The notes under the pieces were generated by a model. It made no database searches and had not been told where the DNA came from. It saw nothing but the letters and a program-made list of their open reading frames with translations. A stretch of 64,000 nucleotides of DNA, taken from NCBI GenBank assembly GCA_015179125.1, contig WHVA01000191.1:62001-126000 (forward strand). Reading direction: 5' to 3'. The translations under genes were made by a program, and so were the position numbers. Below are positions 1-9,634 of this stretch, one piece after another. The first letter of the stretch is position 1, and the number at the start of each line of letters is the position of its first letter. This stretch comes from Gautieria morchelliformis (Eukaryota; Basidiomycota; Agaricomycetes; Gomphales; Gomphaceae).

Positions 1-168
1 AATGCATGGTTTGGTGGCTTCCAGGCAATGGTCAGGGATATGTGGGTCGAAAGGTACAACTTTTTCCTCAATGAGATGATTATTCGACGCAATCAGTTCT
101 TGCATCGTCAACTAAAGCAGCAAGGTGCATCCCCTTATAATATTCCCCATCTGGAGCTGCTTGGGTAG
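1..168 (+). CDS. 3' end of an unrecognised gene, cut by the window edge
   Basis: Frame 1 is open from the first base to a TAG at 166-168 and gives a 55-residue C-terminal tail rich in aromatic and basic residues (for example WVERYNFFLNEMIIRRNQ). I do not recognise the family. It lies immediately outside the 3' end of the Ngaro retroelement and may be another transposon or a multicopy gene remnant. No start, domain or splice site can be judged from this fragment. Confidence 0.35.
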   Translation, partial: NAWFGGFQAMVRDMWVERYNFFLNEMIIRRNQFLHRQLKQQGASPYNIPHLELLG

Positions 169-334
169 ATGATTCATCCCAAATACATGTTTGTTCATGC
201 AGCTGTTTGTATAACAGATCTAACACATATTACCATTGTGCATTTTGACGAATTGCACCTGGGTAAAGCCTGACATCATGTTAAATGAGTTAAACTGACT
301 CAGGAGACCGCGACGTACCTAATCATCATGAACA

Positions 335-435
335 CTCTATGCTTACTCGCTCATGACAAATTGGGTGAGTAAGCAGGATTAGATACTGATGCCGGCGCTC
401 TTTTGCGCGACCAAGACTTGGACCGTGCTCAAGCC
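335..435 (-). repeat. Ngaro split direct repeat B2
   Basis: This 101 bp sequence is repeated at 740-840 with one mismatch (T versus C in the gata-C/T-gatg segment). It is the outermost 3' repeat of the element. About 46 bp separate it from A2. Confidence 0.88.
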
Positions 436-481
436 GGCGCAAGCATATGTACAAATGGAATGGGGGAGAGGGTCAGGGTGG

Positions 482-740
482 GTGAAAAGAAGAAAAGCTC
501 GAAGCCTTTATGGCTATCGAGCATGAGATATGTGAGAAGGACGCGATGTCTAACTGTATGAGATAAATACCTATCGAGCGCGAGATATGTGAGAAGGACG
601 CGAAGAAAGGTAGGCTATGGGAAGTGGGGATTATATAGCGTTCGAACAATAAGAAAGAAATCTGTGGGCCTGTGGAATGTGGATAAGTCACGTGGCTCGT
701 GTCATAGACCCTGGACAATGCCATGCTTTTGTCCACTCCC
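482..740 (-). repeat. Ngaro split direct repeat A2
   Basis: It matches A1 at 4934-5134 but is longer by about 57 bp, because a segment containing ctatcgagc-gcgagatatgtg is present twice (about 512-547 and 572-604) with unrelated bases between. A1 has it once. Outside this insertion the two copies are nearly identical. Confidence 0.85.
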
Positions 741-840
741 TCTATGCTTACTCGCTCATGACAAATTGGGTGAGTAAGCAGGATTAGATACCGATGCCGG
801 CGCTCTTTTGCGCGACCAAGACTTGGACCGTGCTCAAGCC
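740..840 (-). repeat. Ngaro split direct repeat B1
   Basis: Near-identical to 335-435. It directly follows the recombinase gene and abuts A2, giving the B1-A2-B2 order expected at the 3' end of a Ngaro element. Confidence 0.88.
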
Positions 841-1783
841 AAAACCGGAGCGAAGCGAAGAGACGGAGGCTCGGGAGGCTGAGCATTGGGGACGGCCCAA
901 TGGAGGCGCGCGGAGAGGGAGAGCAACCTGTCCTTGTTGGGATCAATGTATAGCTTGTAAGTGTCGCTGCACCATCGACCCAGTTGCTGCAGTTCAAAGT
1001 CGTTAAACCCTGCAGCGGCAGCTGAGGAAGCGCCACCTCTCTGGAAGCTGTGCCCAGCAAACTCGCTCGGGTTAAATCCCAGCTGGGCCAGGTCCTCTCG
1101 CATTCGTTGAATAAGGTCGGTACGAAGCAGGGGTGCGCCATCACGTCCGACAAACAATGGGGACTCAGGGGCCCGCGGGTCTGCCTGGTAGAGTGCCTTC
1201 AGGGTTGTAACAGGACATGTAGGAGCTCCAGGGGCAGCGGAAATGTATAGGCAGACGCCCTTTCGGAAAGGATCAGATTTCGAGGAGGGGATGGATAGGG
1301 AGATATAGTGGGGAGATGCAAAAGATGGCTCGAAACGTACGCAACTGCGAGTAAGGTGAGCTCCCGGGTCAAAGGCCTTGGCGCGGCGCACAGTAAATTC
1401 ACCGCATCGCAGGAAGGCTGGGACTGCCAGGCAGATAGCAGCGATGTAGTTGGTGTCACCAGTTGTGGATGGTGTGGGATGCAGGGAAAGGATCTGGCGA
1501 AGGATGGGGAAGGTAATCGGAAGTTTAGGCTTCCTGTCTTTCTCCCCCATGTACCTCTTAATACCCCGTACCATCCTTTGTAGCAACAGTGACTCGCATG
1601 CGTCGAAGGGGAGGTCGTTGTCGATATGGGCTGAGCGGAGGTGTATGATGTAAGACTTAATTGTTTTGGGCTGCAGAGCACGAGATCCAAGAAAGGCCAC
1701 CCATTCAAGGACTGCAATAGAAGTTGCAGGCAAGACGGCGCCGGAGGGATCCCGGAGGTAAGGGTGAGTATGGACAAAGTCAA
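834..1783 (-). pseudogene. Tyrosine recombinase of the Ngaro element, catalytic Arg replaced
   Basis: The frame ending at 834 encodes about 300 residues of a DIRS/Ngaro tyrosine recombinase. It has an N-terminal helical region (TIKSYIIHLRSAH), the first catalytic arginine in LRCGEF, the HxxR box and the nucleophile region LGRWCSDTYKLY. The HxxR box reads GHSFQRGG, so the expected catalytic arginine directly after HSF is glutamine (codon CAG, one CpG transition from CGG). This enzyme would join the cDNA circle to the target. With this change and an unclear 5' end it is probably inactive. The 3' end of the frame runs into B1. Confidence 0.82.
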
Positions 1784-1828
1784 AGAACGAGCGCTGGCCT
1801 GTGGTGTAGGTGTTGCAAGTGCTGGAGG

Positions 1829-3719
1829 CTAGACCATGCCACAGCCAGAAGGCTGCAAGTCTTGAGATGTGAGGGTGCGTCTGATACCAGTGGTCTGATG
1901 GTGGGGCGAGGTGGGCTGCCGGTTTAGATGAGGGGCAGATTCGAACAGGCGGGAGTACATGTAGCGAGAAGCATAGTCAGCGAGCGCATTAGCGGCAGAA
2001 GAAAGCCAAGAAGAGGAATAGGAAAATTCAAGCTGCGCTGCTAGCATAACGATCATGCGAAGGTTCATCATCACATGCAGAGACCTGTTTGTGTCATTTT
2101 CAATAGCCCTGACGTCAACTTGGTTGTCTATATGGAAGACAACATGCTTGTGCTGCCAAGGTGACCCCAACGAAGGACAGCTTGCAAGACCGCGTAAATC
2201 TCTTTAAATTGTATATCGCAATCACGGAAACACCTTGGTATGCGACTCGAGAACCACTCTTTGCCAAAGATACCCCCTATGCCCTTCTTTCCACTTGCGT
2301 CTGTATAGACATGCACAGTTTCGCAAAGCGGTGAGATGAGATGAACGCCGTTCCACCGGAAGGCATAAACATGCCACCACCGGATTTCAGCGCGTGCGTA
2401 TGCGGGTATGTAGCGGATGGTGCGATGAGACTTGAAAGTGGTAGAGAAGTTGATAAGTCGGCGCAGAAAGCGCGGGAGTGTGGGATGACCTGGGAACAAA
2501 ACTGTAAGAACCCTATGAGTTGTTGCAGGTCACGCAGAGAGCAACGACAATGGGATAACCATTTGAGGAGAAGGTCCCGCAGGTAGCAAAGCTTCTCGTC
2601 AGGCAGGCGGGCTTCCATTGCAATAGAGTCTAAGTCCAGTCCTAAAAATTCCACTTGAGTGGACGGGCGGATGGTCTTCTCATCTTGGAAAGAGAGGCCG
2701 AGCTGGTGGCCCAGCGCTTGCATCCAATCTATTGCCTGATTAGCAAGAGGAAGTGGGGTAGAAGGCATGAAGATCGGCAGGAAGTCATCCAGGTAATGCT
2801 TCAGTTTACCAGGCATGTGCCGTTGAATTATCCAGTGAAGGGCCTCGGCAAAGAGGTTAAAGATATAAGGGGCAGACTTAAGACTGAATGTCAAAACTAC
2901 TGCGTGATAGAGGAGGCCTTGCCACTCAAAGCCTAGAAGTTGCCAGTCAGCAGGCCGAACTGGAATATGGTGGAAGGCTTCTTTTAAATCAAGTTTCGCT
3001 AAAAGAGTGCCTTTACCGAAGGCAGCAATAGCAGCAATAGCCTGGTCGAAGGCTTCATAACGGATATGTCCTTTGGCATCAGGAATACCATCATTCACCG
3101 AGCGGCCATCCGGCCATGACAGGTGATGAATGAGCCGCCGTTTCAAGGGCTTGCGAGGGCGCGTGACAGTGCCAAGAGGGGAACAATGAAAGTTCGGGAA
3201 GGGAGGGGCTGTAAATGGGCCGAGGGCATGGTGACTGCTTAGAAGAGTGTCAACCGCTTTAGAGACGGAATCGGGGAATTCCACGGCACTCTTTAAATTA
3301 CGGCAAGGTTGATCATGATGAGCACCAGAAAAGCCAAGGTTGGCACCGAATTCTATTATGTGCAGTAATGAATCAACAAAACAACGGTCAGGGTAGTCCT
3401 GAAGATAAAATCCCACGCGGATTTTACTAAGGGCGAGGTGACATGAGGAAGGCCTTCGATAGAGGAGGGCACGGCGTTGCAGCGAGGGTCCGTGTTTGGA
3501 CGGGGTGGCAGTGGAGGGCCTGCGGGAAACTGCTCGGCATGAGGTAGTGCGTCGGAAAGGACAGCGGGGTCTGGGAAAGCGTTGCGAGAAGCGGAAATAA
3601 GCCGGGAGGTGAACCTGGATGAGACGTCCTGTAGGCGAGGACGAGGGGTGGACGGGGATGATGGTAGCCCGCTCGCCCTGCCTGTCTCCTAGGCTGAAGC
3701 CTTGGCTTTGTCGCTGCAT
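1829..3719 (-). pseudogene. Reverse transcriptase-RNase H polyprotein of the Ngaro element, frameshifted
   Basis: The RT core lies at about 2600-3300: LAKLDLKEAFHHIPV carries the first catalytic Asp region and KHYLDDF is the YxDD box. RNase H follows in another frame near 2128-2440 (VYTDASGKKGIGG, then FKEIYAVLQA). The C-terminal RNase H part (HIDNQVDVRAIEN, then ANALADYASR) is in a third frame at 1829-2170. At least two frameshifts, near 2440 and 2150, therefore break the protein. The N-terminal 150 codons or so before the RT overlap the end of gag. It would synthesise cDNA from the element RNA. Confidence 0.87.
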
Positions 3720-4912
3720 GCTGATCGGCCGTGGTCAGAGCCGCCGCAGTTTTTGCACTTATGCAGGCGACCGTGTGCACATGGTGACACGCACTTCCCT
3801 GATTGGAAAGCGAAGCAAATCTGCTTCCCATTAGATGAGCCCGACTGCAATGGTGTTTTGTTCGAAGCTGGTTTTGGATTCCCATAGAGATAGAGGGACG
3901 CGAGCTCAGCATCCATGACGCGCCACCCTGTATAGTCACCGTCTCGCATCTCTGCTAGACGGCGACTATGGAACATAAGTGATATTGCAGGACCGCCGAC
4001 CATTCATAGCGCATGTAGATCTGGTAGAGAATTCGAAGATATTCCGAGCAGCCAAAAACCACTTGGTGGATAGCGGTGGTGTTACTAGAGGCAATGACGA
4101 AATATTGCAGGATTTGGAAATACACGACGAGTGGGTCATAGAGGGCACGGAAGGAGGGATAATCTTTAGGGGAGGCATCTCTTTCGCACTGCAGAAATTC
4201 GCCATCATCGGATATCTCGAAAGCCTTTGGCTTAGGGTGTTCTTTCACTGTGGCGTCCAGCTTGTACAAGTGTGATGGGCGGAACTCATGTTTCGAGATC
4301 GCTAGCCGCAGCGCAGACTCAACATGAGGAAAAGAGCGGTCGATAGACATACCTGAGGCAGGATTCAACGAAATAGGTGGCACGAACACAGAACCTTGAG
4401 GCAGGGAGGTGATAGCTGGGGGAAGCCCAGTGGGAAGTGGAGGGGGCTGCAGTTGCAAGAGCTGCGAGGGAGGGGTGGCTGCGGTGGACCCTGCGGAATT
4501 GGAGGTGGCTGCGGTGGACCTTGCGGAATCAGGGGTGGCTGCGGTGGACCCTGTGGGATTGGGGGTTGCTGTGGCAGACCCTGCTGAATTTGCTGCTGCA
4601 GGGGTTGCAGCGTCTGAGGACCTTGCTGCAGGACAGACAGCAATTGGGAGAGCGAATTCTCGAGCGAAGTCAGACGTTCATCGGTGGTCGGCGATTGCTG
4701 CTGGAAGGGTGGGAATGGGTTGCCTCCAGAAGCGGATGGAGCAGCGGGGTGAGGGGAAGGTGAGATAGTGGCATCTGGGGAGGGGCGCATAGGTTGCTTG
4801 TCCTAGAGCGAGAGGTCTGAGCGTCGGTCCCAGTCGGTGCCATGGGGGATGCGACGTCGAGTTGGTAAGACGGGACTGCTCGGCGGAACAACGTGCCGCT
4901 GCGGAGGGCCAC
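3689..4912 (-). pseudogene. gag-like gene of the Ngaro element, three frameshifts
   Basis: The start is an ATG at 4912 (MALRSGTLFRRAV, a typical fungal gag opening), 21 bp inside A1. The reading moves to a second frame near 4790-4800 (MRPSPDATISP), to a third near 4440-4460 (just after the proline/glutamine repeat), and to a fourth segment near 3990-4003. That last segment ends with a Cys/His cluster (CFAFQSGKC, CAHGRLHKCKNC) resembling a CCCH or zinc-knuckle nucleic-acid-binding motif. It would package element RNA. The breaks mean no full-length protein is made. Confidence 0.75.
4465..4605 (-). repeat. 30-bp tandem repeat coding PPQPP-type units in gag
   Basis: About four copies of a 30 bp unit encode a 10-residue Pro/Gln/Gly repeat (IPQGPPQPP) on the minus strand. 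The plus-strand reading frames over it are Gly/Cys-rich artefacts of the same repeat. Confidence 0.7.
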
Positions 4913-5134
4913 TGCGAATGTTCGCTACTGCCTGTGAAAGAAGAAAATCTCAAAGCCTTTATGGCTATCGAGCGCGAGATATGTGAGAAGGACGCGAAGA
5001 AAGGTAGGCTATGGGAAGTGGGGATTATATAGCGTTCGAACAATAAGAAGAAATCTGTGGGCCTGTGGAATGTGGATAAGTCATGTGGCTCGTGTCATAG
5101 ACCCTGGACAATGCCGTGCTTTTGTCCACTCCCT

Positions 5135-5749
5135 GATATCCCAGTCACCTGCGCATGTATATACCCCACACAAGCGCTGTACAGTCTCACTGCGCATGCA
5201 TACGCCACGTGTCCAGCTGTCTGGCTTCAAGACACCCATGGAGGACATGTAGCATTATTTTATGGTGGCATGCCTATATTCCCGGTTCCTTGTATCTGTA
5301 TGTACTGCTTTGAGCATGAGCCTTTGATTTCGTCATGACGTATGCAAGGTAGAATAATGGTACTAATCCCCTTGCTTGTCAACTGGGATGTGAGAATACC
5401 GTGGGAAATCCTACACCTTTTGCCAAGGTTTCTCCACGTATTATGCAATCGCCTGCACTCTCACCTTTTGTCTGTGTTTGCGCCATGTGCACCTGCCGGG
5501 TGCTTTTCCATATCCTGTCCATGTCTTTTGCAGTTAGTCATAGTCATTAGTGGTCAACGTCTTTCCTCAATGTCTTTCCTTAATGGTCTCTTGGTGGTCA
5601 GGGCCGTGGTCTTTCTTCATTGTCTTTCCTTACAGACACATGGCCTCGGTGCCCTCTTGCCCAATTCCTTATCAAGCTTACAGCTATTGTCTGATTGGGC
5701 TGCTTTTGCATGTGCTGTCCATGTCTTTCCCAGTTCGTCATAGTCATTA
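5135..5749. other. Non-coding stretch with a decayed local duplication
   Basis: There is no credible gene. Two related segments, about 5508-5570 and 5706-5768 (shared core: tccatgtcttt, then agt-cgtcatagtcattagtgg), lie about 197 bp apart, and further ctttcctt-type segments lie between them. This suggests an old tandem duplication that has degenerated. Confidence 0.5.
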
Positions 5750-6365
5750 GTGGCCAGGGTCATTCTTTGTATGGCAAACATCCATGCTATCTACAAAGCG
5801 GCTCTCAAAGATAAAGGCCAAAGTTCTGACCACCAGGATCCTGTGCAGAACGGACCTGTTCACCTCACCATCAGACACCCACTCATCATTGTGTGTCAAA
5901 TAAATTACATGCATGTACTAGATCTGACTCCCTGGCATCCAGGAGAGAACGGAGAGCAACAATGGTGATAATCTCACTGAACAAGACAACGGTGAGTGCT
6001 TATTGTGAAGGCGTTAACTTACCTTGCTGACAACATCGGCAAAAGCCAAAATGATGCAATTATCATTTGATGGTTGGCCAGTCAGACAACCATGGCATGA
6101 TGAGCTAGACAAAGTCAAGGCCACACACAATGTCAACCTGCTCCCAGCTTATGACGTCGACTACTCTATGATCGCCCCTAAAGACTATGAACATTGTCTG
6201 CTCGGCACAATGGTAGAAGTGCACCTGACACTGATTCACTACCTAATTGGAAGGAAAGGATCTACATTAGTAGCTGATCCGTGGGAAATGATAGTGCTGC
6301 ATGCGCCTTGCAGACTGCCCCAGAGTCCGACTAAAGGAGTTGAATGGCTGGGCCATCATCTATGA
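5750..6365 (+). pseudogene. Relic of a fungal hypothetical protein
   Basis: Two open stretches on the plus strand look like exons of one old gene: about 5769-5968 (includes NGPVHLTIRHP and INYMHVLDLTPWHPG) and about 6024-6365 (includes MQLSFDGWPVRQPWHDEL and AYDVDYSMIAPKDYEHCL). The second resembles an uncharacterised Agaricomycete family as I remember it, but I cannot confirm that. Neither stretch has a convincing start, and both end abruptly within repeat-rich DNA, so a gene fragment captured in the transposon nest is more likely than a working gene. Confidence 0.4.
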
Positions 6366-6722
6366 CACCGAAGAAACAACGCTTGTCTACTGCACCTAAG
6401 TATCACTACAGATAGTACATGCGTATACTCTACCAATTTATGACACTTCCTTGCTTGATCAGATTAGCGTGCAAGGGCGAGCAAGGGGTACTGCCAGCAC
6501 CACAGCGCTACATCTAGTTATATACATGTCAGCATATTGATCTGTGTACGTGTTATGTATCTATCTGTGTGAGGATGGGTGCTAGTGGGGAGGCCTATGG
6601 TGTGGTCTCCCAGCAGCGCAGAACTTCTGGGGCAGCTCGTCCAGTTCGGTTTGCTGCGGAAGCAAAACATACTGTTTCAGCTCGCTTACAGTTGGAGTCG
6701 AAAATTTCAACGCGTGAGGAGA
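6366..6722. other. No gene seen between relic and repeat array
   Basis: About 360 bp of AT-rich sequence with no coding signal. The only long frames here run on into the 9-bp repeat array and are artefacts of it. Confidence 0.5.
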
Positions 6723-7352
6723 CCAAACCAAACAAACCAAACAAACCAAACAAACCAAAACAACCAAACCAAAAAACCAAACAAACCAAACAAACCAAAC
6801 AAACCAAACAAACCAAACAAACCAAACAAACCAAACAAACCAAACAAACCAAACAAACCAAACAAACCAAACAAACCAAACAAACCAAACAACCAAACAA
6901 ACCAAACAAACCAAACAAACCAAACAAACCAAACAAACCAAACAAACCAAACAAACCAAACAAACCAAACAAACCAAACAAACCAAACAAACCAAACAAA
7001 CCAAACAAACCAAACAAACCAAACAAACCAAACAAACCAAACAAACCAAACAAACCAAACAAACCAACAAACCAAACAAACCAAACAAACCAAACAACCA
7101 AACAAACCAAACAAACCAAACAAACCAAACAAACCAACAAACAAACAAACCAAACAAACCAAACAAACCAAACAAACCAAACAAACCAAACAAACCAAAC
7201 AAACCAAACAAACCAAACAAACCAAACAAACCAAACAAACCAAACAAACCAAACAAACCAAACAAACCAAACAAACCAAACAAACCAAACAAACCAAACA
7301 AACCAAACAAACCAAACAAACCAAACAAACCAAACAAACCAAACAAACCAAA
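6723..7352. repeat. 9-bp minisatellite (CCAAACAAA)n, about 630 bp
   Basis: Close to 70 copies of CCAAACAAA run without a break except for a few shortened units (near 6760, 6893, 7062, 7095 and 7135). Because the unit is three codons long, long stop-free frames (PNK, QTK, NQT; LFG, VCL, FVW) appear on both strands. These are not genes. The array directly abuts the left terminal inverted repeat of the Harbinger element, whose tip contains the related string CTGTTTGG. Confidence 0.97.
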
Positions 7353-7601
7353 GGGCCTGTTTGGTGCCCAGAAACTGAAATCAGGCACCAGCCAAATTTC
7401 AAAAACTGAGGCAGTTTCCAGAAATCTGGAAATTTCAAAAACTCAGACCATTCGGTGACACTTTTTTGAACAATTTTTGAAATCCTATTTTGAAAACTCC
7501 TATATAGTTTCAGAAACAGCTTTGAGCTGTTTCTCAGTTCGAAGAATGCTGAGGCCTATGATGAGTCATGCATGTGACACAACCATTGACGAAGTCATTC
7601 A

Positions 7602-9591
7602 TTGCAGGCACCGCACTTGTTTCCACGCCACCCCATATTAAATCCAACTGAGAACGCACCAAGCACGAAGGCCAAACCTGCCAATGCTAGCACCAAAGCC
7701 AAGTGGACTGCAGCAGAAGAAGAAACCCTAATCACGGTTCTACTTATGCAAGTTGCTGCGGGGAACATGGCCAAAAATGGCTTCAAGGCCACGGTGTGGT
7801 CCTTGGTTGTCCAAGAATTACAAGATGTTACCGAGGACAAGAACAAGAAGAATGCCAAGCAGATTAAGGCTAGGTTTCAGCGGGTGAGTTGTCGCATTTT
7901 ACCAGCCCAACGCTAGCCTGATTGATATCCAGCTGAAAATTGAGTACAAAATCATCAAGGAATTGTGAGAGCAGTCTGGATTTGGCTGGGATGAGGGTAA
8001 GATAGAAGTCACTTAAATGTGACACCTTTATGTAAGCGGGTGCCTATGTCATGTGATGCGCCAAATCTTCGATTTGGTGAAAAAAAAAAAAAAAGCCTTA
8101 GTTGAGACAGCATTTCAGTGAACCAGACTAAATAGACTCTCTTTTATAGTGCCTTGCCAAACTAGGATATAATTTTTGGAAGTGAAATACAATAGCTGTG
8201 GAATGCCATGCAATAATATAATCTCTAAGCACTGAAAGTTGTCCAGAAGCAGCATCCCCTTCTTCAGCTGCAAGTGAAGTGTGCTCCTTAATGTAAAGTA
8301 TGTACTCATCGTCTGAATCCTCTGAATCATCTGCAACTGTGATGGCGGCCTTCGCCCTTCGGTATGCAGATTTGAGAGTGTGGAGTCGAGAAGCCTTATT
8401 TTTAGATTTTTGTCCCATGTCCATGGCTCAGACTGTTCAAATATACTATTATGATGGGTAGGCCTTGGAGTGGCAGCGCAATGATTTTCCTTTGAGCCAC
8501 AGCTGACAAATATGTCACGTGATCCATCACGTGACCGCCAAATCCTGGTGGTCCAAATACTGACATTGCGTAGAATCACTCTAGGACATCAAAAAAATAA
8601 TTTGGAATTTTTCTTGTGTCACACTTAGAACATCATATATCTCGTCCAATAATATAGATATTTCCCAAGTCTCTCCTAGAAGTTGTAGCTATGCATAACC
8701 CAAAGAGACTCTAGGAAGCAGTTTGGCAGAAAAATTCTGCCTTCCAGTTTTATTGAGCTCACCGTCGGATGGTCCTGTGCTTATGTAAAGGTGCCGTATT
8801 TAAACGACTTCTATCTTACACAAAGAGTTACAGCACCTAGTGGTGTCTGGGATGCCTATCTTGTGGTACATATCAATCGTTTTTCCATCATTATTGGCTT
8901 AACAAACTCCACGATGACAGGCTCATCCTTCGGCCAAACCATTCAGGAAGCATGCATTCCCCCTCTATGATGGCATGGCCAGTCTTTGTGACAAGGTAAT
9001 AGCCACTGGTGCCGGTACCTTTTGGGTTCCAAGTCAGACAAGTAGTGGGGCTGACGCACCTGTGACCGACAGTGGTGATGAGGAGGAGGAGACAGAAGAA
9101 GGGGGTGATGAGGAGGATCAATATGAGGTATGCATTACTATATATTTAATTCTTTGCTAAAATGTACTTGTTAGGTGACCGGGTCTAGAAATAACTCAAG
9201 CTTGTGAGGCAAGCGCAAGGCCAAACCCCTTCACTATTCTGGCCACCATGCTGACAAGCGCTGCCGCCACTTGGGGGCAGATGGGCTGTTTGCACTTTCA
9301 GAGGCAGTGCAAGTCATGGCTGGAGGATTCAATACAAAATCTGATACTCCCAGTAGGGTCCCAATGTCCCCTGAACGGGTTACCAAGGCAATTAAGTTGA
9401 TTGAGGATGAAGAAGGTATTACAGATGAACAGATATTGCAGGCTGTTTCTCTTTTCCAGTGTGAGCCTAGTTCAACAATAGTGTATCTAGCATTTGGTAA
9501 GAGCTGTCTCCATAGCAAGTGGCTGAAGAATCAGCTCGCACTTGAAAATGCCGCAGCTGCACTCAATGGATATTTCCCAGATAGCATGTAA
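7602..9591 (+). pseudogene. Harbinger ORF1, Myb/SANT-like DNA-binding protein, interrupted
   Basis: The N-terminal part (7602-7890) has the Myb/SANT-like domain KAKWTAAEEETLITVLLMQ and the conserved tail NAKQIKARFQR. After an intron (about 7885-7932) it continues as LKIEYKIIKEL, then a TGA stop where arginine is expected, then EQSGFGWDEG. The frame is split at 7998-8818 by a smaller transposon and resumes as TQRVTAPSGVWDAY. The C-terminal acidic and coiled part (SGDEEEETEEGG; ALSEAVQVMAGGF) lies at 8975-9591. The protein binds the element ends and helps the transposase. This copy has at least one nonsense mutation and one insertion. Confidence 0.8.
8000..8816 (-). mobile_element. TA-flanked 817-bp element nested in Harbinger ORF1
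   Basis: Imperfect terminal inverted repeats of about 38 bp start agatagaagtc at 8000 and end gacttctatct at 8816. TA at 7998-7999 and 8817-8818 is the target duplication typical of Tc1/mariner. The inside has one minus-strand frame (8128-8424, start MDMGQKSKNKASRLH) that may be a truncated transposase N-terminus, but no DDE domain. It is therefore a non-autonomous derivative. Taking it out with one TA copy rejoins the host ORF1 frame exactly. Confidence 0.82.
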
Positions 9592-9634
9592 ATCCTACCT
9601 CACATTCCTCATCTCTGCAACTCTCCCTTGTAGC

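Larger units (their letters stand above)
335..5134 (-). mobile_element. Ngaro-type (DIRS order) tyrosine-recombinase retrotransposon, decayed
   Basis: A 4.8 kb element read on the minus strand carries, in order, a gag-like gene, reverse transcriptase, RNase H and a tyrosine recombinase. Its ends carry split direct repeats in the order A1 (4934-5134), genes, B1 (740-840), A2 (482-740), B2 (335-435). This arrangement and the recombinase, rather than LTRs and a DDE integrase, define the Ngaro group of the DIRS order, which integrates without target-site duplication through a circular intermediate. B1 and B2 differ at one of 101 positions. The last about 130 bp of A1 and A2 differ by two substitutions and one indel, so the insertion is fairly young. 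All coding regions are nevertheless frameshifted, so the copy is not autonomous. Confidence 0.9.

Noticed and set aside
473-1153. 226-codon minus frame over the Ngaro repeats and recombinase
   Set aside because: It runs in a different frame from the recognisable recombinase and through the A2/B1 repeats; no domain.
4396-4768. Glycine/cysteine-rich plus-strand frames
   Set aside because: Shadows of the Pro/Gln repeat of the gag gene on the other strand.
6723-7352. CRISPR-like array
   Set aside because: The repeats are head-to-tail 9-mers without spacers, in a eukaryotic genome.
7347-7355. Harbinger target-site duplication
   Set aside because: The right flank is TAA but the left flank is AAA from the repeat array, so a clean TWA duplication cannot be claimed.
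6569-7438. Long frames of 180-276 codons on both strands
   Set aside because: They are pure translations of the 9-bp repeat array, whose unit length is a multiple of three and contains no stops.
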